The position numbers and the translations under genes were made by a program. DNA of 64,000 bases from Gnetum montanum (taxonomy: Eukaryota > Streptophyta > Gnetopsida > Gnetales > Gnetaceae), in the NCBI GenBank assembly GCA_015680685.1, contig MNCI01004078.1, positions 765,942 through 829,941 on the forward strand, given 5' to 3'. The notes under the pieces were generated by a model, which ran no database searches, was not told where the DNA came from, and saw only the letters and a program-made list of their open reading frames with translations. Shown here piece by piece: positions 21,756 through 32,690 of this stretch; within the stretch, counting starts at the first letter, position 1; every line of letters begins with the position of its first letter.

Positions 21756-23328
21756 TGAAACACCGTGGAAATTGCGAATCGGCCTCAGGCGAAGATTCGC
21801 GATTCGGGCGAAACATTTGCGACGGCAATCCAGAAGACAGAACAAAGCAAGGAGGCGCGCAGCATCCAGTCTCCGAGTTTCTCACAAATTTTTTAACCTT
21901 ACTTTGTTTTCTCTCTTTACGCTACATTACGCAATATAGCGTAGCGTTGCTCAGCATAATTCTATTTAGCGTAGCCCGATATCAGAAAGCAACTGACTTC
22001 GGCAGTCTTGGCGAAGTTTAAAGTTTAAAACTTGTCGCATATTTGGTTAAGTCTTTTGCTTAGGGCCAAAGTTTATGCTCCATTACGCAGAGCAGCGTAA
22101 CGAGCTTCAAAGAAAACAAAGTCAGAGTACAAGGAAGAGCTGCAAACTGATTTCTTTTCTTTGCAGATTGGTCGCTTTACGCTTATTACACTACGTAGCT
22201 TGGGCAAGCATAATTCGTTATAAAGTTGACCATCTCTACGCTCTATTATGCTCTGCGGTGTAAATAAGCATAAAACAGCTGGCATCAACTACTCCCATGC
22301 TCTATTACACTCTGCCATGCGATGCAGCGTAAACAAGTGTAATGAAGCGTAAATCTGGCTAAAGTAGTTACGCATCCGCTATCCACATGCACAATACGCT
22401 GATGAGCGTATTGTGCGTAATCGTGAAGCAGCTTTGGCAAAAAATGTTGATAACGTATGTTGCCCCTTCTCCTGGAAATGTGACGCAACATGGCCGGTTT
22501 CAACACAAAGTTTACCGAGTCAATGGTATTTTGAAGGTTCGAGACACATGTCGTCAGGGCCATGCTTTCTCCATATGTTGTCGAACTTATAAATACTCCA
22601 GTTGGTGAAGAAACGGGAGACCCGGGCAGCATCTGTAATTTTTGGCAGCATCACCTTTTAGCAGAGACAGAAGACATTTTGCTTGAGCATTTTTGCAGCG
22701 GGAGCGATCAATCCTTTGGCAAAAACACAACTCTCTCCATTGGCGATCATTGGCAGCTTTGAGCAGAGACTACCGAAGGCAAAAAGAGCAGATCAGAGAT
22801 CGAGAGATTATCTGGTGCGGTTTGTAAGGTTCATTGATCAGAAACATTTGATCAATAGACGTCAGAGCTTGACCGTCCTTGCATCCCATCTCTGGCTTAC
22901 GAGGTAGATCGAACTCTATTCTGTACTCCTTGTTGAACAGTTTTCTTGTTATTTTGTGTATGCTTCGCACAAGATAAGTGGAGCTTTTCCATTGGAAATT
23001 TGTATGCAATAGACCCAGTTTTTGGGTCAAAGTACAGATCTTGGAATTACGCATTGTCCTTAAATTCGATCCTTCCTGTCGTGTTGAAATTGTGTTATCC
23101 ACATTGTTTTCTTCTCCTTTGGCAATTCATCGAATTAGATTATTCCACGGGATATCTACAATATTCGTCGATTTACTGATTGAGTAAGTCCCTGTCTGAT
23201 CGACAAGACTGTTCAGGGCACCGCGGATTCGTTTCCTCCAGCACGACCCTCACACGGATCCGTGGTTAAGACTGTGTACACGGATTTTTGTTTGGTATTT
23301 CCAGCTACTGACATTTTCCGTCATTACA
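21756..23328 (+). repeat. T1 5' LTR
   Basis: 1573 bp, TG...CA. From 22037 onward it aligns with the 3' LTR at 32691-33983 with high identity. It is packed with TTACGC/GCGTAA words, many in inverted pairs. Base composition shifts sharply at its left edge. Small ORFs inside it are chance. Confidence 0.85.
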
Positions 23329-23334
23329 GTTTTC

Positions 23335-23353
23335 TGGCGCTAGAAGAAGGGCC
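23335..23353 (+). other. T1 primer-binding site
   Basis: TGGCGCTAGAAGAAGGGCC starts 6 bases after the LTR end. TGG pairs with a tRNA CCA end; the tRNA species needs a search. T2 has TGGTGCTAGAAAGAGGGCC at the same place. Confidence 0.65.
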
Positions 23354-23582
23354 TAGGCTCCGATTCGTATTTTTTATGGGTAGCCCTGTAAACGATTTGT
23401 ACCCGTGTCTCTAAAAACGTAAACGTAAAACCTCCAGGGAAGTTTATGAAAAGATAGTGTGGTGTAGATCGGTCACTGTAACGATTCCTTTGGAATCCTA
23501 CAGGGTAGAAAGCCTAATCGTGATTTGCTTTGTACGTCGCCTTTTGGATCTAGTCACTTGTCACCGTTAATCTATTTACATA

Positions 23583-25800
23583 ATGGATTCTGCATACACA
23601 ACCACAGCAGCCATGATTACCACTGACTCGGGTGCCACATCTGTGAATCCCATCACCGCCACTGGACCAGCCTCTGGTGTTATAGGACCTCAGGGACTAT
23701 CGTGTCATTCATTGAGGTTACAGGGCAAAGATCCTATATTCACCGTCATGACGCCTGAGGAATATAATTTTATTTGCTTCAAGATTCAGGCAAAGTTGGC
23801 TCTCAACCGAGCTGAGATCGAAGCGAAAAGAAACTTTGAGCTGATCCACAGAGGGGGTCAAGATTTTACCCCTACCGCCTATGACATCATCCCCCTGACA
23901 GAACATTACCATGAAATCATAACACAATTGGTCATGGCTAAGAGCCAGGCTACACGGTCTATGCTGGAACCTTAGAACGGGGAAGAAGAGGAAGATGAAC
24001 TTGCAGCCCAGTCTGAACATTCATACCATACTCTTAGTCCCCATACATACATAAACCCCCTATTTAGCCTCACGGGAGAAGCCACCCACCTTAATCCAGC
24101 CATGACCACTCAGATTCACATTCATGTCATCCCGCAGGTCACTACGCAATCATCCGTCCTGCAGGTGCAAATACCACCCCAGAATAACATGGGGATGGTT
24201 TCGTCATCGTGCGTACTTACTATTTCGTTAGTGGTGCCTGCGTCCACCGCACCTTATTACATCTCTAAAGTGCAACTTCATGCCATGCCTACAACTCGCC
24301 CAGTACAAAATTCAGCCCAGACCTTATCGTTGCCGCCCCCTCTAAGGCAACAGATCACAGCTACCGCTCAGCCACAGACATCCATCCAACAACCTGTTGT
24401 GAGTCAGTGGATCACGCCTATGGCACAATACTACCAGTCTGTGCTATATGGTGCGCAACCCTTAGTTGCACCCACCGCGCAGGTCCCGAAGATGGTCCCA
24501 CAATATCCTTATAATCCCTATCCCATGCAATCGGCAGCAGCCAATTTCTCTGCTCAACCTAGTGGGTGGTGATCTTCGCAGGCAGCTCCATCTGCAAGGA
24601 TCCCCACTTCATCGCCTTCTGGACAAGCCATCCCTTCGTTTCCACTACCTGGCGCTGCTCTTGTAGGTCAACCCCCTACTCCCCCTGTACAAACATCTNA
24701 AGATCCTAACGCACATCTGGTTACCTTTAGATCTGAATTCTTGTTGCTACAACAATGGCCTCATACGATCATCCGCGTCTTTGCGAGGTCTCTGGCAGGG
24801 AAAGCTTTGGATTGGTATCGAGCCCTCCCTCGCTCTTCCATCTCAACCTTGGAAGAGCTTCTGACACAATTCATGACTCGCTTTAAATACAACCTAAAGC
24901 CGGAGGTCACATTAGATCAACTTATGGGAGTGAAACAGGACCCGCTCGAACTAGTCCAAAAGTTCATACAGCGATGGAGTGCTACTTTGAATGAAATCCA
25001 TGAGCCAATCGCGGAGGCCCATTTGCTGGCCATATTCAAAGGAGCAGTTAATGACTTCATTAAGTCTAAGTTGTATTACCTTTCCCCTAGCTCGTTGCAT
25101 CAGGCCTTTGCTCAAACTAAGAGCATCCAGGATGCTACAGAGGCCAGCAAAGACCCGGCCGACGTATGTCACCTATAAAAACGTTAACAACAAGGGCAAA
25201 GATAAAGGTAAAACAACAACAACGACGGTAGCTGCGCTGGCTGAAGGCGCTAAGAACAAAAACAAGAAGGCACCCACGGCCTCTCCCGAGACCATGGCTA
25301 GTGCGAGCAGCACCAGCCAAGACACAGTTGCTGCTGAAAAGCCCCTCAGCCAAAACCAAAATTTGAGCGTAAGGATCGCTCAAAATATACGGCCCTGCTT
25401 GTAAAACATTCGGAACTGTTGAAACAACTATTGGGGGCAGGATACATTCAGACTAAGAAGATATCCGAAGAAGCTCTAAAGCGTCACAGGCATCATTGTG
25501 AACTGCTGAAGAATCCTTCTTTAGCCTACCTGACGAACCACCAGTCCCAAGGTCTTTCAGGCTAGACCGTTTCTGTGACTACCACCAGTTGTGTGGTCAC
25601 AACACAGATTACTGTTGGGCATTGAAAGACGACATTCAACGCATGATCGATGATGGTTCTTTGAAACTAGACGGCAGTAGTCCAATGCGTCCGGAAAACC
25701 AGGCGTTGCACGTGTATAAGGATCCGTTAAACGCAAACAACGCACCCTATACAATCAACGTGGTGAGTACGGACAGTGAAAGGAAGGTACCGCCAAAACA
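23583..25800 (+). pseudogene. T1 gag, with gag core and zinc-knuckle-like motif
   Basis: Starts MDSAYTTTAAM at 23583. A conserved N-terminal block (EEYNFICFKIQAKL, then KRNFELIHRGGQDF) recurs in T2. A Pro/Gln-rich linker (24100-24660) follows. The retrotransposon gag core is at 24760-25110: SLAGKALDWYRALP, FKYNLKPEVTLDQLMGVK, LLAIFKGAVNDFIKSKLY. A CX2HX4GHX4C-type motif lies at about 25570-25610 (CDYHQLCGHNTDYC). Stops at 23975 and 24570 plus frameshifts near 25180 and 25560 break it. One ambiguous base (n) sits at 24699. Particle protein of the element; not functional as it stands. Confidence 0.8.
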
Positions 25801-26130
25801 ACTTTTTTTTTACGCGTGCCTACTAGTTCACCTTAGGGGACAAGCTTTTCACCAGCAGCCAGTGGCGTCTCGAGGCCACCCTTTGTCATTCGGGCGCCTT
25901 CAGCAGATTTAACTCAGCCTTGCTCTAACAGTAAAGCCGCAACCACATCCGCGCCTACACCTAAAGTGCCTTTCATCCTCAGAGCACCAAAACCACCGGC
26001 TGCTCCTTTTACGCAGGGGTAAGCCTCTAACCAAAATCGTCAATTATCACCTAATAAACAAAGGGGAGGGGACGCGTTAGTCAATACCGCTAAAAACCAT
26101 ACTACGCTAGGCTTCACTAGGCCCAGGCCC

Positions 26131-27197
26131 TTGGCCTCTGTCCCTGCGTCCGCGCCTTCTGAGCAAGATAAGGGTACAGAAACACAGCCACCTCCCCTCG
26201 GTAAGAAAAAGAGCAACCCTCCGGACGACGTTGTTCCACCTCGGGAGATTCGTCTCTTGGGGCGAATGGAAGAAGACAGAGGGGACAAACAAGCCAGTAG
26301 AGAACGGGATCTCCTCGACGTGTTTACGCAGGTCAAACAGGCTCTGAAACAAAAGAATACAACGCTGAGCCTCTATGATCTGCTCATGACGTCTCAAAAA
26401 CACCGTGAGGCCATGGTCCGTATGCTGACATCCATGCTTGTGGATGAAAGCTTACCAGCGGAGAAGGAAGCGATACACGCTGTCATGTTTCCCTCTGATG
26501 CTGAGTGACCTAAACCTACCTCGTTGACCTTTCATGACGAATCCATTAAAGATGATCCTGAGAAAGGTCAAGTGATAATTGAGCCTATGTTTATCATCAT
26601 CCGGGTTGGCCAATATCGGATCCGAAGGGTGCACGTGGATGATGGTGCGGCTACAAATGTCATCCCTTACCCCATTGTGGATAGGTTGGGTCTAGTCGAC
26701 CAGATCAGTCCCACAACGACAATGTGCGTAAAGTCATTCAACGGAGCACGGGTTCAAGTCAAGGGGACGGTGCGCATCGAATTTGTGGTAGGGGATCAAT
26801 TCCCAACAGATGCTACATTCCTCGTCGTCGAGGAGATGCCTGGTTTCAACTTAATTCTAGGAAGGTCCTGGTTAGCCCAACTAAGGGCAGTTTCATCACC
26901 AATACACCAGGAAATACACCTACCCTACGCAGGGGGGAGGTCGTAATACGCTGTGACGAAATCACCCCCAACACTGTCAACAATATCGAAGAAGAACGTG
27001 GTTCGGAGATAGAAACATCCGATGAGCAAACCCATCCCCGAATCCCTGAACAAACCGAAACGAATGATGACAGTCTAGCCTGGGCCAACCTACCATTTCA
27101 GGATGACGGTATGGAGGAGGCAGGTCACAAATCTCCACGTCCTTATGCATCATTGAACGTAAAGGCCATCAAGAAACAATTGCGAATCAGCGATTGA
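26131..27197 (+). pseudogene. T1 retropepsin-type protease region
   Basis: An upstream block in frame 26131-26508 (REAMVRMLTSMLVDESL, KEAIHAVMFP) is interrupted by one stop. Frame 26524-26946 holds the aspartic protease: IRRVHVDDGAATNVIPY, where DDGA is in the place of the D-S/T-G-A active site, and FNLILGRSWL as the C-terminal GR-W loop. A second frame carries on to 27197 (KAIKKQLRISD). T2 shows the same two blocks at 55071-54529. Antisense gene T1-ag begins downstream on the other strand. Confidence 0.8.
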
Positions 27198-27199
27198 TC

Positions 27200-27756
27200 T
27201 GAGTGGCATTTACGTGCATCATCATACTTCCACTAGTTTTCCGCTTACACTCACCAATTTCGTTGTCAGTCGTCTTTAACATATACATACGTATTTACGC
27301 TTTCTGTCCATTACGCTATTTTACACTCCTCATTTTTACGCAATTTACGCACTTTGATTGCTATTAGTCACATTAGCTCAATTACGCAGAAATGTACATT
27401 ATCAATTATACTTCCAGACTTACGCAGATCGCCCGCAATGGCCTAAAACTAGTGACCGCCCACAATGGCCTTAAACTAGCAAAGGCCCGCAACGACCTAA
27501 AATTAATTCCTTGGTATCTTACGCAAATGTTACACGGTGGCCCGTGATGGCCTTAAACTAGAAATTCCATTTCACAACAACGTAACTTATTCAAAACCTT
27601 TAACAACTATACTTATGCATTGCAAATAAAGATAAAAAATAAAAATAAAAATAATAATAATAGTTAAAGTTATACAGAAGATCTTATAGTCAACCTTTCC
27701 AACATTCATATAACCATTGTTCAATTCCAATCAATAAAATCATGCGTAAATCACGG
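27200..27756 (+). repeat. T1 spacer after protease, short repeats rich in TTACGC
   Basis: Contains about ten TTACGC or GCGTAA words and four imperfect copies of a unit like CCCGCAATGGCCTTAAACTAG near 27430, 27460, 27485 and 27540. It lies just beyond the 3' end of the antisense gene. T2 has a comparable unit (CCAATTTAAGGCCATGG) in the same position near 53930. Confidence 0.6.
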
Positions 27757-30700
27757 TTACGCATTCCCCTTGGTGCCACTGTCACCCGTATCCCTCAGAT
27801 CCAGCTCCAAGCCTAATAAATCATCCTCAAGTAGGATGTTCCTTTTAGAAGGTATTCTTTCATGAGGAATGTCATCCTCACGAGGCCCTTGCTCTAACAC
27901 TGGCTCCACAGGAGGACGCTCTTCGTCATTACGCTCCTTTGTCTGTACTCGCTCCTCACCCTGTTCACCTTCTCCATCCAATTCTTGTACCTACATACAA
28001 CGAATACATTAGCAAAGACTTGACATCATAATCAATTTAGATTCAATAATGTTCAAACTTACCTGCGATGGTCCTGCTTCCGCAGCAAAGGGGAGCTGAT
28101 CTAAACTGACCCACAAGTGCTGCATAATCTCATCTTCAGTTAGTTCAGACCATACTCCATTTCCCAGAGCAGCTCTAGCTTTCATCTTTCCCTTTTCCAC
28201 GCTAGTCCATCGGGGCGTTTCAGGGAAGAAGGTAGGGACTGTAGTCTCGTCCCCAGGAAGAGCAATCTCTCTTTCCGGGGACACACTTAGAGTCACCTGC
28301 TCCTGGAACTTCTCAAAGGCTTTGGATGCGCTAATGACATCAAGGAATACCCGCAAGGATTGAGCTTCGACGGCAGAATCACGGTAATGCTGACGATAAG
28401 CGAGACATTCTCGCTTATACAGATGCTTGTGATCTTTTTTCTTCTACCCCCACTCTTGCACGCTTGCGCAGAAATTCTTCCAGTCTTGGCTTTTCTGAGA
28501 TAACAACTCTATTTGCAGTCTCTGCTCCACCAACTCCGACTGGTGTGCATGCTGTTCCTGACTGCGGTCCAATAGCAAGAGTAGTCAATAACAGCTGTAT
28601 TCCAGTCCTCTACCCCTGTTTCCTGCGCCTACAGGAATTCACATCGCGATTTTAAGTCTCCAACCTCTTTGGCCAGAGACTCCTTTTCCCTCTCTGACCT
28701 CTGCAACCTTTTCTAGAGGTCTTCATTGACATTCTTGCTCTCCCACAAGGAGCGAGTCGAGTGTAACGCACATTTACACATCTCTTCATAAATGTTGCGC
28801 GGCACGACCGCCCCGTCTGATGAAGGCTCCACTGTGTCCAAATCAATGGGCTCCGTTGCGTCCCATCGAAGGCGAGCTTCTAATAGCAAACATTATCAAT
28901 ATGAATGAAACATTACCACTTTATAATAAAATAAACCTATTATAGCTGTAACATACTAGCCTCAGGATTGACGTGCTCAAGATGCTTGATCATATCACTG
29001 ACAACGCCTTTCATGAAGGTAAACTTGTCAGGAAATTCTCTCCATGCTCTGCTCACAGCAGCGGACGTGGATGCATCTTCTTCACCTGTAGCGTAATTTA
29101 GTTAAAATTTCTAATTACTAACAAGATCTCTTAAAATTTCTAACACACTCCATACCTCTGCCCGTTACAGTGGGGAGTGCATCAACATCTTCCACCTCCT
29201 CCATCTCCTCACGCACAAGGGTTTGTGCATCGCTTATCCTAACAGCTGGGGCCTTCTCTTCCAAAACTGGGGCCCCTTCCCCACGATTCAATATCACTGC
29301 CCCTGTTTCAGGGGTCAACCACTCCGTAGGCCTCACTGTTCATATCACATAATGCATTTAAATGATTCAAAATATACTGAATAGAGTTCCGAAATACAGT
29401 AATAGCCACAACTACATCTTTACACTTACTAGGCGGAGGTTTACTCCGCTGAACTCTGACTTGTACAGTACGGCCTATGCCACTTGCTGGTTCCACAAGG
29501 GCCTCGGTTAGCCAAGGCTGTTTACGCTGAGCTGAAGTATCTACGATTTCTGCCACCAGGCGTTTTCCCCGTGATGCATCACCAGTGTAAGTGGGAATCA
29601 CCCCACCTACACTGTCAGCGTCCCGCACTCGAGGAGCCGCTAAATCCCTTGTTGTTATAGACTGTGACTCCCCAATTCCCTCTGGAGGATCCTGTCCTCG
29701 GGTAGTGCTGAAAATGTGGAAAATCCAAGGTTTGGATAGCTGGTCTCGGTCTTGCTGGACTCAGACCCCATTCCTTTGGATAACCAAAAATTCGGCAAAA
29801 CGCCAGAGGTAAGCTATGAAGAAGGCAAAATGCACATTGAAACGAGACTCAAGGTTTTGTCGGAGCCTGACCATTTCAGTACGTAACCCCTCAGCGAAAT
29901 AGCTTGCCCAGTCGAACTGGGTTCCTTCCTCCATAACCTCTCGCATGATACGGGCCTGTTCTATTGTAAAGAACCTCCCTTGCGAGAGTGTTTTGGGGAA
30001 AGCCCGAGCCCGGAAGAGGGGATAAACAGTCTTGGCGATTTCTAACTCAATCCTTTTATAGGGGATCCCCTTGGGCTCCTTCTTGGCCCTCAACCACTCC
30101 TCCAGCTCTTCCTGACATTTGAGGCTCCTCTTCACTCTTCCCTCTATGGGAAGATCGTCAGAAGGAACGCCGAAGAGATCAGCAAACAACTGAGCATCAA
30201 TATCAAAATTCACACGCACATGACGCACGTGCGTGCAAAAACGCTCAGCCGTCTTGCTGAAGGAGTTGACCAGGGTTAACATCTCGCTAGCCGGGACATT
30301 AGGAGTTACGGCTAGAAATAAATGCATTAGTCTCGCTTCCTGTAGCTTGGTGACCAATGCAACTAGGGCCGCTGCATGGCCGAGCTAGCGTTGCACCTCC
30401 TTAATGTCACCATAGCGGAAAAGGAGGGTATTCGCCTTGCGGCCGGAAATTGTAGTGGTAATCTCCCGGGATTCCCTGACTGAACAACGCAAGACACATG
30501 TCTAAGTGGCAAAAACACTATTACGCTACATTTCAAAAACAGACCAAACAAAAATAACAATATAATATCTCGCAAATCATAGTAGCAAAAAAACCTTACC
30601 AGGGCCAAATGGCGAAGGAAATGGAGGAAGTTTCCTCTGCACGTCCGCGACGGTAAGAGGCGGGTCCAAAGTCCATTCTTCATGTAACCACCCGAGATTC

Positions 30701-31828
30701 TGGCAATTCTGGAAAGAATCAGCATAATGGGTGGGGTACTCATGAATGTCAAAGGCAATCTGCCCCATTACACCAGCACGTATGTTGCTAGTCGAGGTAA
30801 ACGCCTTTATCGTCGTCTCGGTCCAGGTTAATGTATCATTATCACCTACTAACTTGTTCTCATGGATAAAGAACCTATATCATACGACGTATTTTTATCT
30901 TATGCTTTACAAATCCAGACAATAGATACATAATGACTATACCGCCAACAAAAACAACTTACCTGCCCGAATAATACACTGTGCCCGGTGGGTTCTGGAA
31001 GTAAGTCGAGACATGACGGGCCATGAACAAAGTGTTGTATGCATGATAACAGCTAAACCTGGCCATTTCCCAGATCCAACTTAAGTGCCTCAACCCTCTG
31101 GCACTAAGTTCGCGGTCCTGGGGACGACCAGTGTCGATAGCCCCGTCTGTCAAGAAAGCCAAGATTCCCTGCGTAGAACCCACTAACAGGTGTTCCAAAA
31201 TGGTGCCAGCAATATCTCCCAACAGGTGTGACCATACAATAATGTTGTAGTTACGTAGTAAAAACTACAGAAACTCCAGTGCACCCTTTCGGAACCATAT
31301 GGCCCTCCCATGCAACCGAGTCTGAGGGGGAGGAACATTAGGTACGATCAGGTTGATACAGCATAAAACCCCGACTATATCTAAGACGATTAAGACGGGT
31401 TTTAACATTATACTGTACAAAGAAAATAACAAACACATTAACGTCTAGATTCAGATTTGCATGCTTAAATTATAGAACATTTACAAATTACGCACTAGCT
31501 ATACAGCCGAAATCGCCTAAACCCTTGTAAAAGTACAAGGTTTGTTCCTGACAGCGGCGATAGACGCAATACTATGGTATAAACCCTCATTTTAACGCGA
31601 GGTCCATGGCCTAAAATTCTAATTTACGCAGAATGACGCAAAAAGAGTAAAGATCGCAAAGAAGAAGCATATCAAAAAAAGCAACACAAACAAGCCAGGG
31701 ATGGCCTACCGATTCAGGGGAGCCACATCCCTCACTTCGACCAAAGTCTGAGAAGCACGCTACAGACTCCCTTGTACCTCGTCTATCTTGGCCAACTTCA
31801 CGTTCTTCCCTCTTACTTTCGGTGCCAT
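27757..31828 (-). pseudogene. T1 antisense multi-exon gene (about 900 codons, 8 exons), unknown function
   Basis: Exons inferred from splice sites and frame: 31828-31710 (MAPKVRGKN), 31412-30963, 30874-30600, 30479-29430, 29335-29156, 29085-28957, 28879-28063, 27990-27757. Donors include CAG/GTAAGT at 30962 and 28062. Exon 4 is the core: EMLTLVNSFSKTAERF, VNFDIDAQLFADLFGVPS, FDWASYFAEGLRTEMVRL, YLWRFAEFLVIQRNG. Exons 7-8 are coiled-coil and acidic. A homologue with the same exon order lies in T2 (47992-53608). Stops in exons 1, 2, 4 and 7 and a frameshift near 28600 make this copy a pseudogene. A TATA box lies 150 bp upstream. Distant resemblance to element B ORF3 (MAPK start, central domain, coiled-coil tail) is a hypothesis. 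No signal peptide or membrane span seen. Confidence 0.75.
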
Positions 31829-31976
31829 TGTCGCAATTCTAATACCTTCACACTTGCACACTTTCACACCTCTATGAGTAACACGCTGTAATCTTTCGCT
31901 CTTCCTTCTTCTCTCTGTAATAGCTGAGAATTCAGATTCGCAATAACCAACAGCCTGTTTTCAATAAGAACTGCCT

Positions 31977-31985
31977 ATTTATATG
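31977..31985 (-). promoter_or_regulatory. TATA box of the T1 antisense gene
   Basis: CATATAAATAGG on the minus strand, about 150 bp before the ATG at 31828. The T2 copy has TATATAAAAATAG at the same distance. Confidence 0.6.
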
Positions 31986-32237
31986 CGAAACTAACCGACT
32001 TGATGCCCAATTAAAACAGGACTTTCCTAAATTCTGGTATCAGTATAATATGGAACCCAAAAATCAAGGCATTAATGCGGCTGATATCGCATGCGCCACT
32101 GTCTGAAATGACGTTAAACTACCACACCCTATCGCCTCGTAATCGGGTAACATTAATGAAAGGTTGTTCACAATATTTAAAATTCAGTTAGCTTTTCACG
32201 CTCAACAACACCACATCATGCTTTCTCCTAATCATTT

Positions 32238-32690
32238 ATGCACTTGGCGATTTTGCAGGGCGGTTGGCAAATGGACGCAACTTTTTTAGCACCCCTGACT
32301 CTAACAGGTCCCTATGGGAGAGTAGTTAGGCAATTCGATTTTACACTAGTAGAAACTCCCCTTTTCCTCGATGACGTAACCATAGCCACGTTGGAAACGT
32401 CTTTAGAATGGCCAGAACAATCGACGCGCACGCTAGACCTGGAGGCTGGAGACATAATTGAAGACCCCCTCAGCGAGGTTTCTATCGTTACGCATAAGGG
32501 TGAGTCCAAAACTCTTAAGGTTAGTTCTCTACTAGACCAGAAAATGCATGACTCTATAAAACAGGTCCTCCAAGATAACATCACGGTATTTGCATGGTCA
32601 TACGAAGACATGCCAGGACTAGATCCTAGGTTAATTCAACATGACATAATCTTAGACCCGCATATCAAAGCAATTAGGCAAAAAGCACAA
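32238..32690 (+). pseudogene. T1 pol fragment immediately upstream of RT, truncated
   Basis: In-frame stretch with PYGRVVRQFDFTLVETPL and ITVFAWSYEDMPGLDPRLIQH, then HIKAIRQKAQ. VFAW..EDMPGiDP is the linker just before reverse transcriptase in Ty3/gypsy Tat-type elements. The frame then runs straight into LTR sequence at 32691, so RT, RNase H and integrase were removed together with the first 281 bp of the 3' LTR. It shows that the antisense gene sits between protease and RT in this element. Confidence 0.75.

Noticed and set aside
22285-22632. 115-codon ORF, also found at 32939-33286
   Set aside because: The repeat occurrence is explained by the two T1 LTR copies; no protein-like features.
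24699-24699. Ambiguous base n in T1 gag
   Set aside because: An assembly or consensus uncertainty, not a biological signal; it does not explain the nearby stops.
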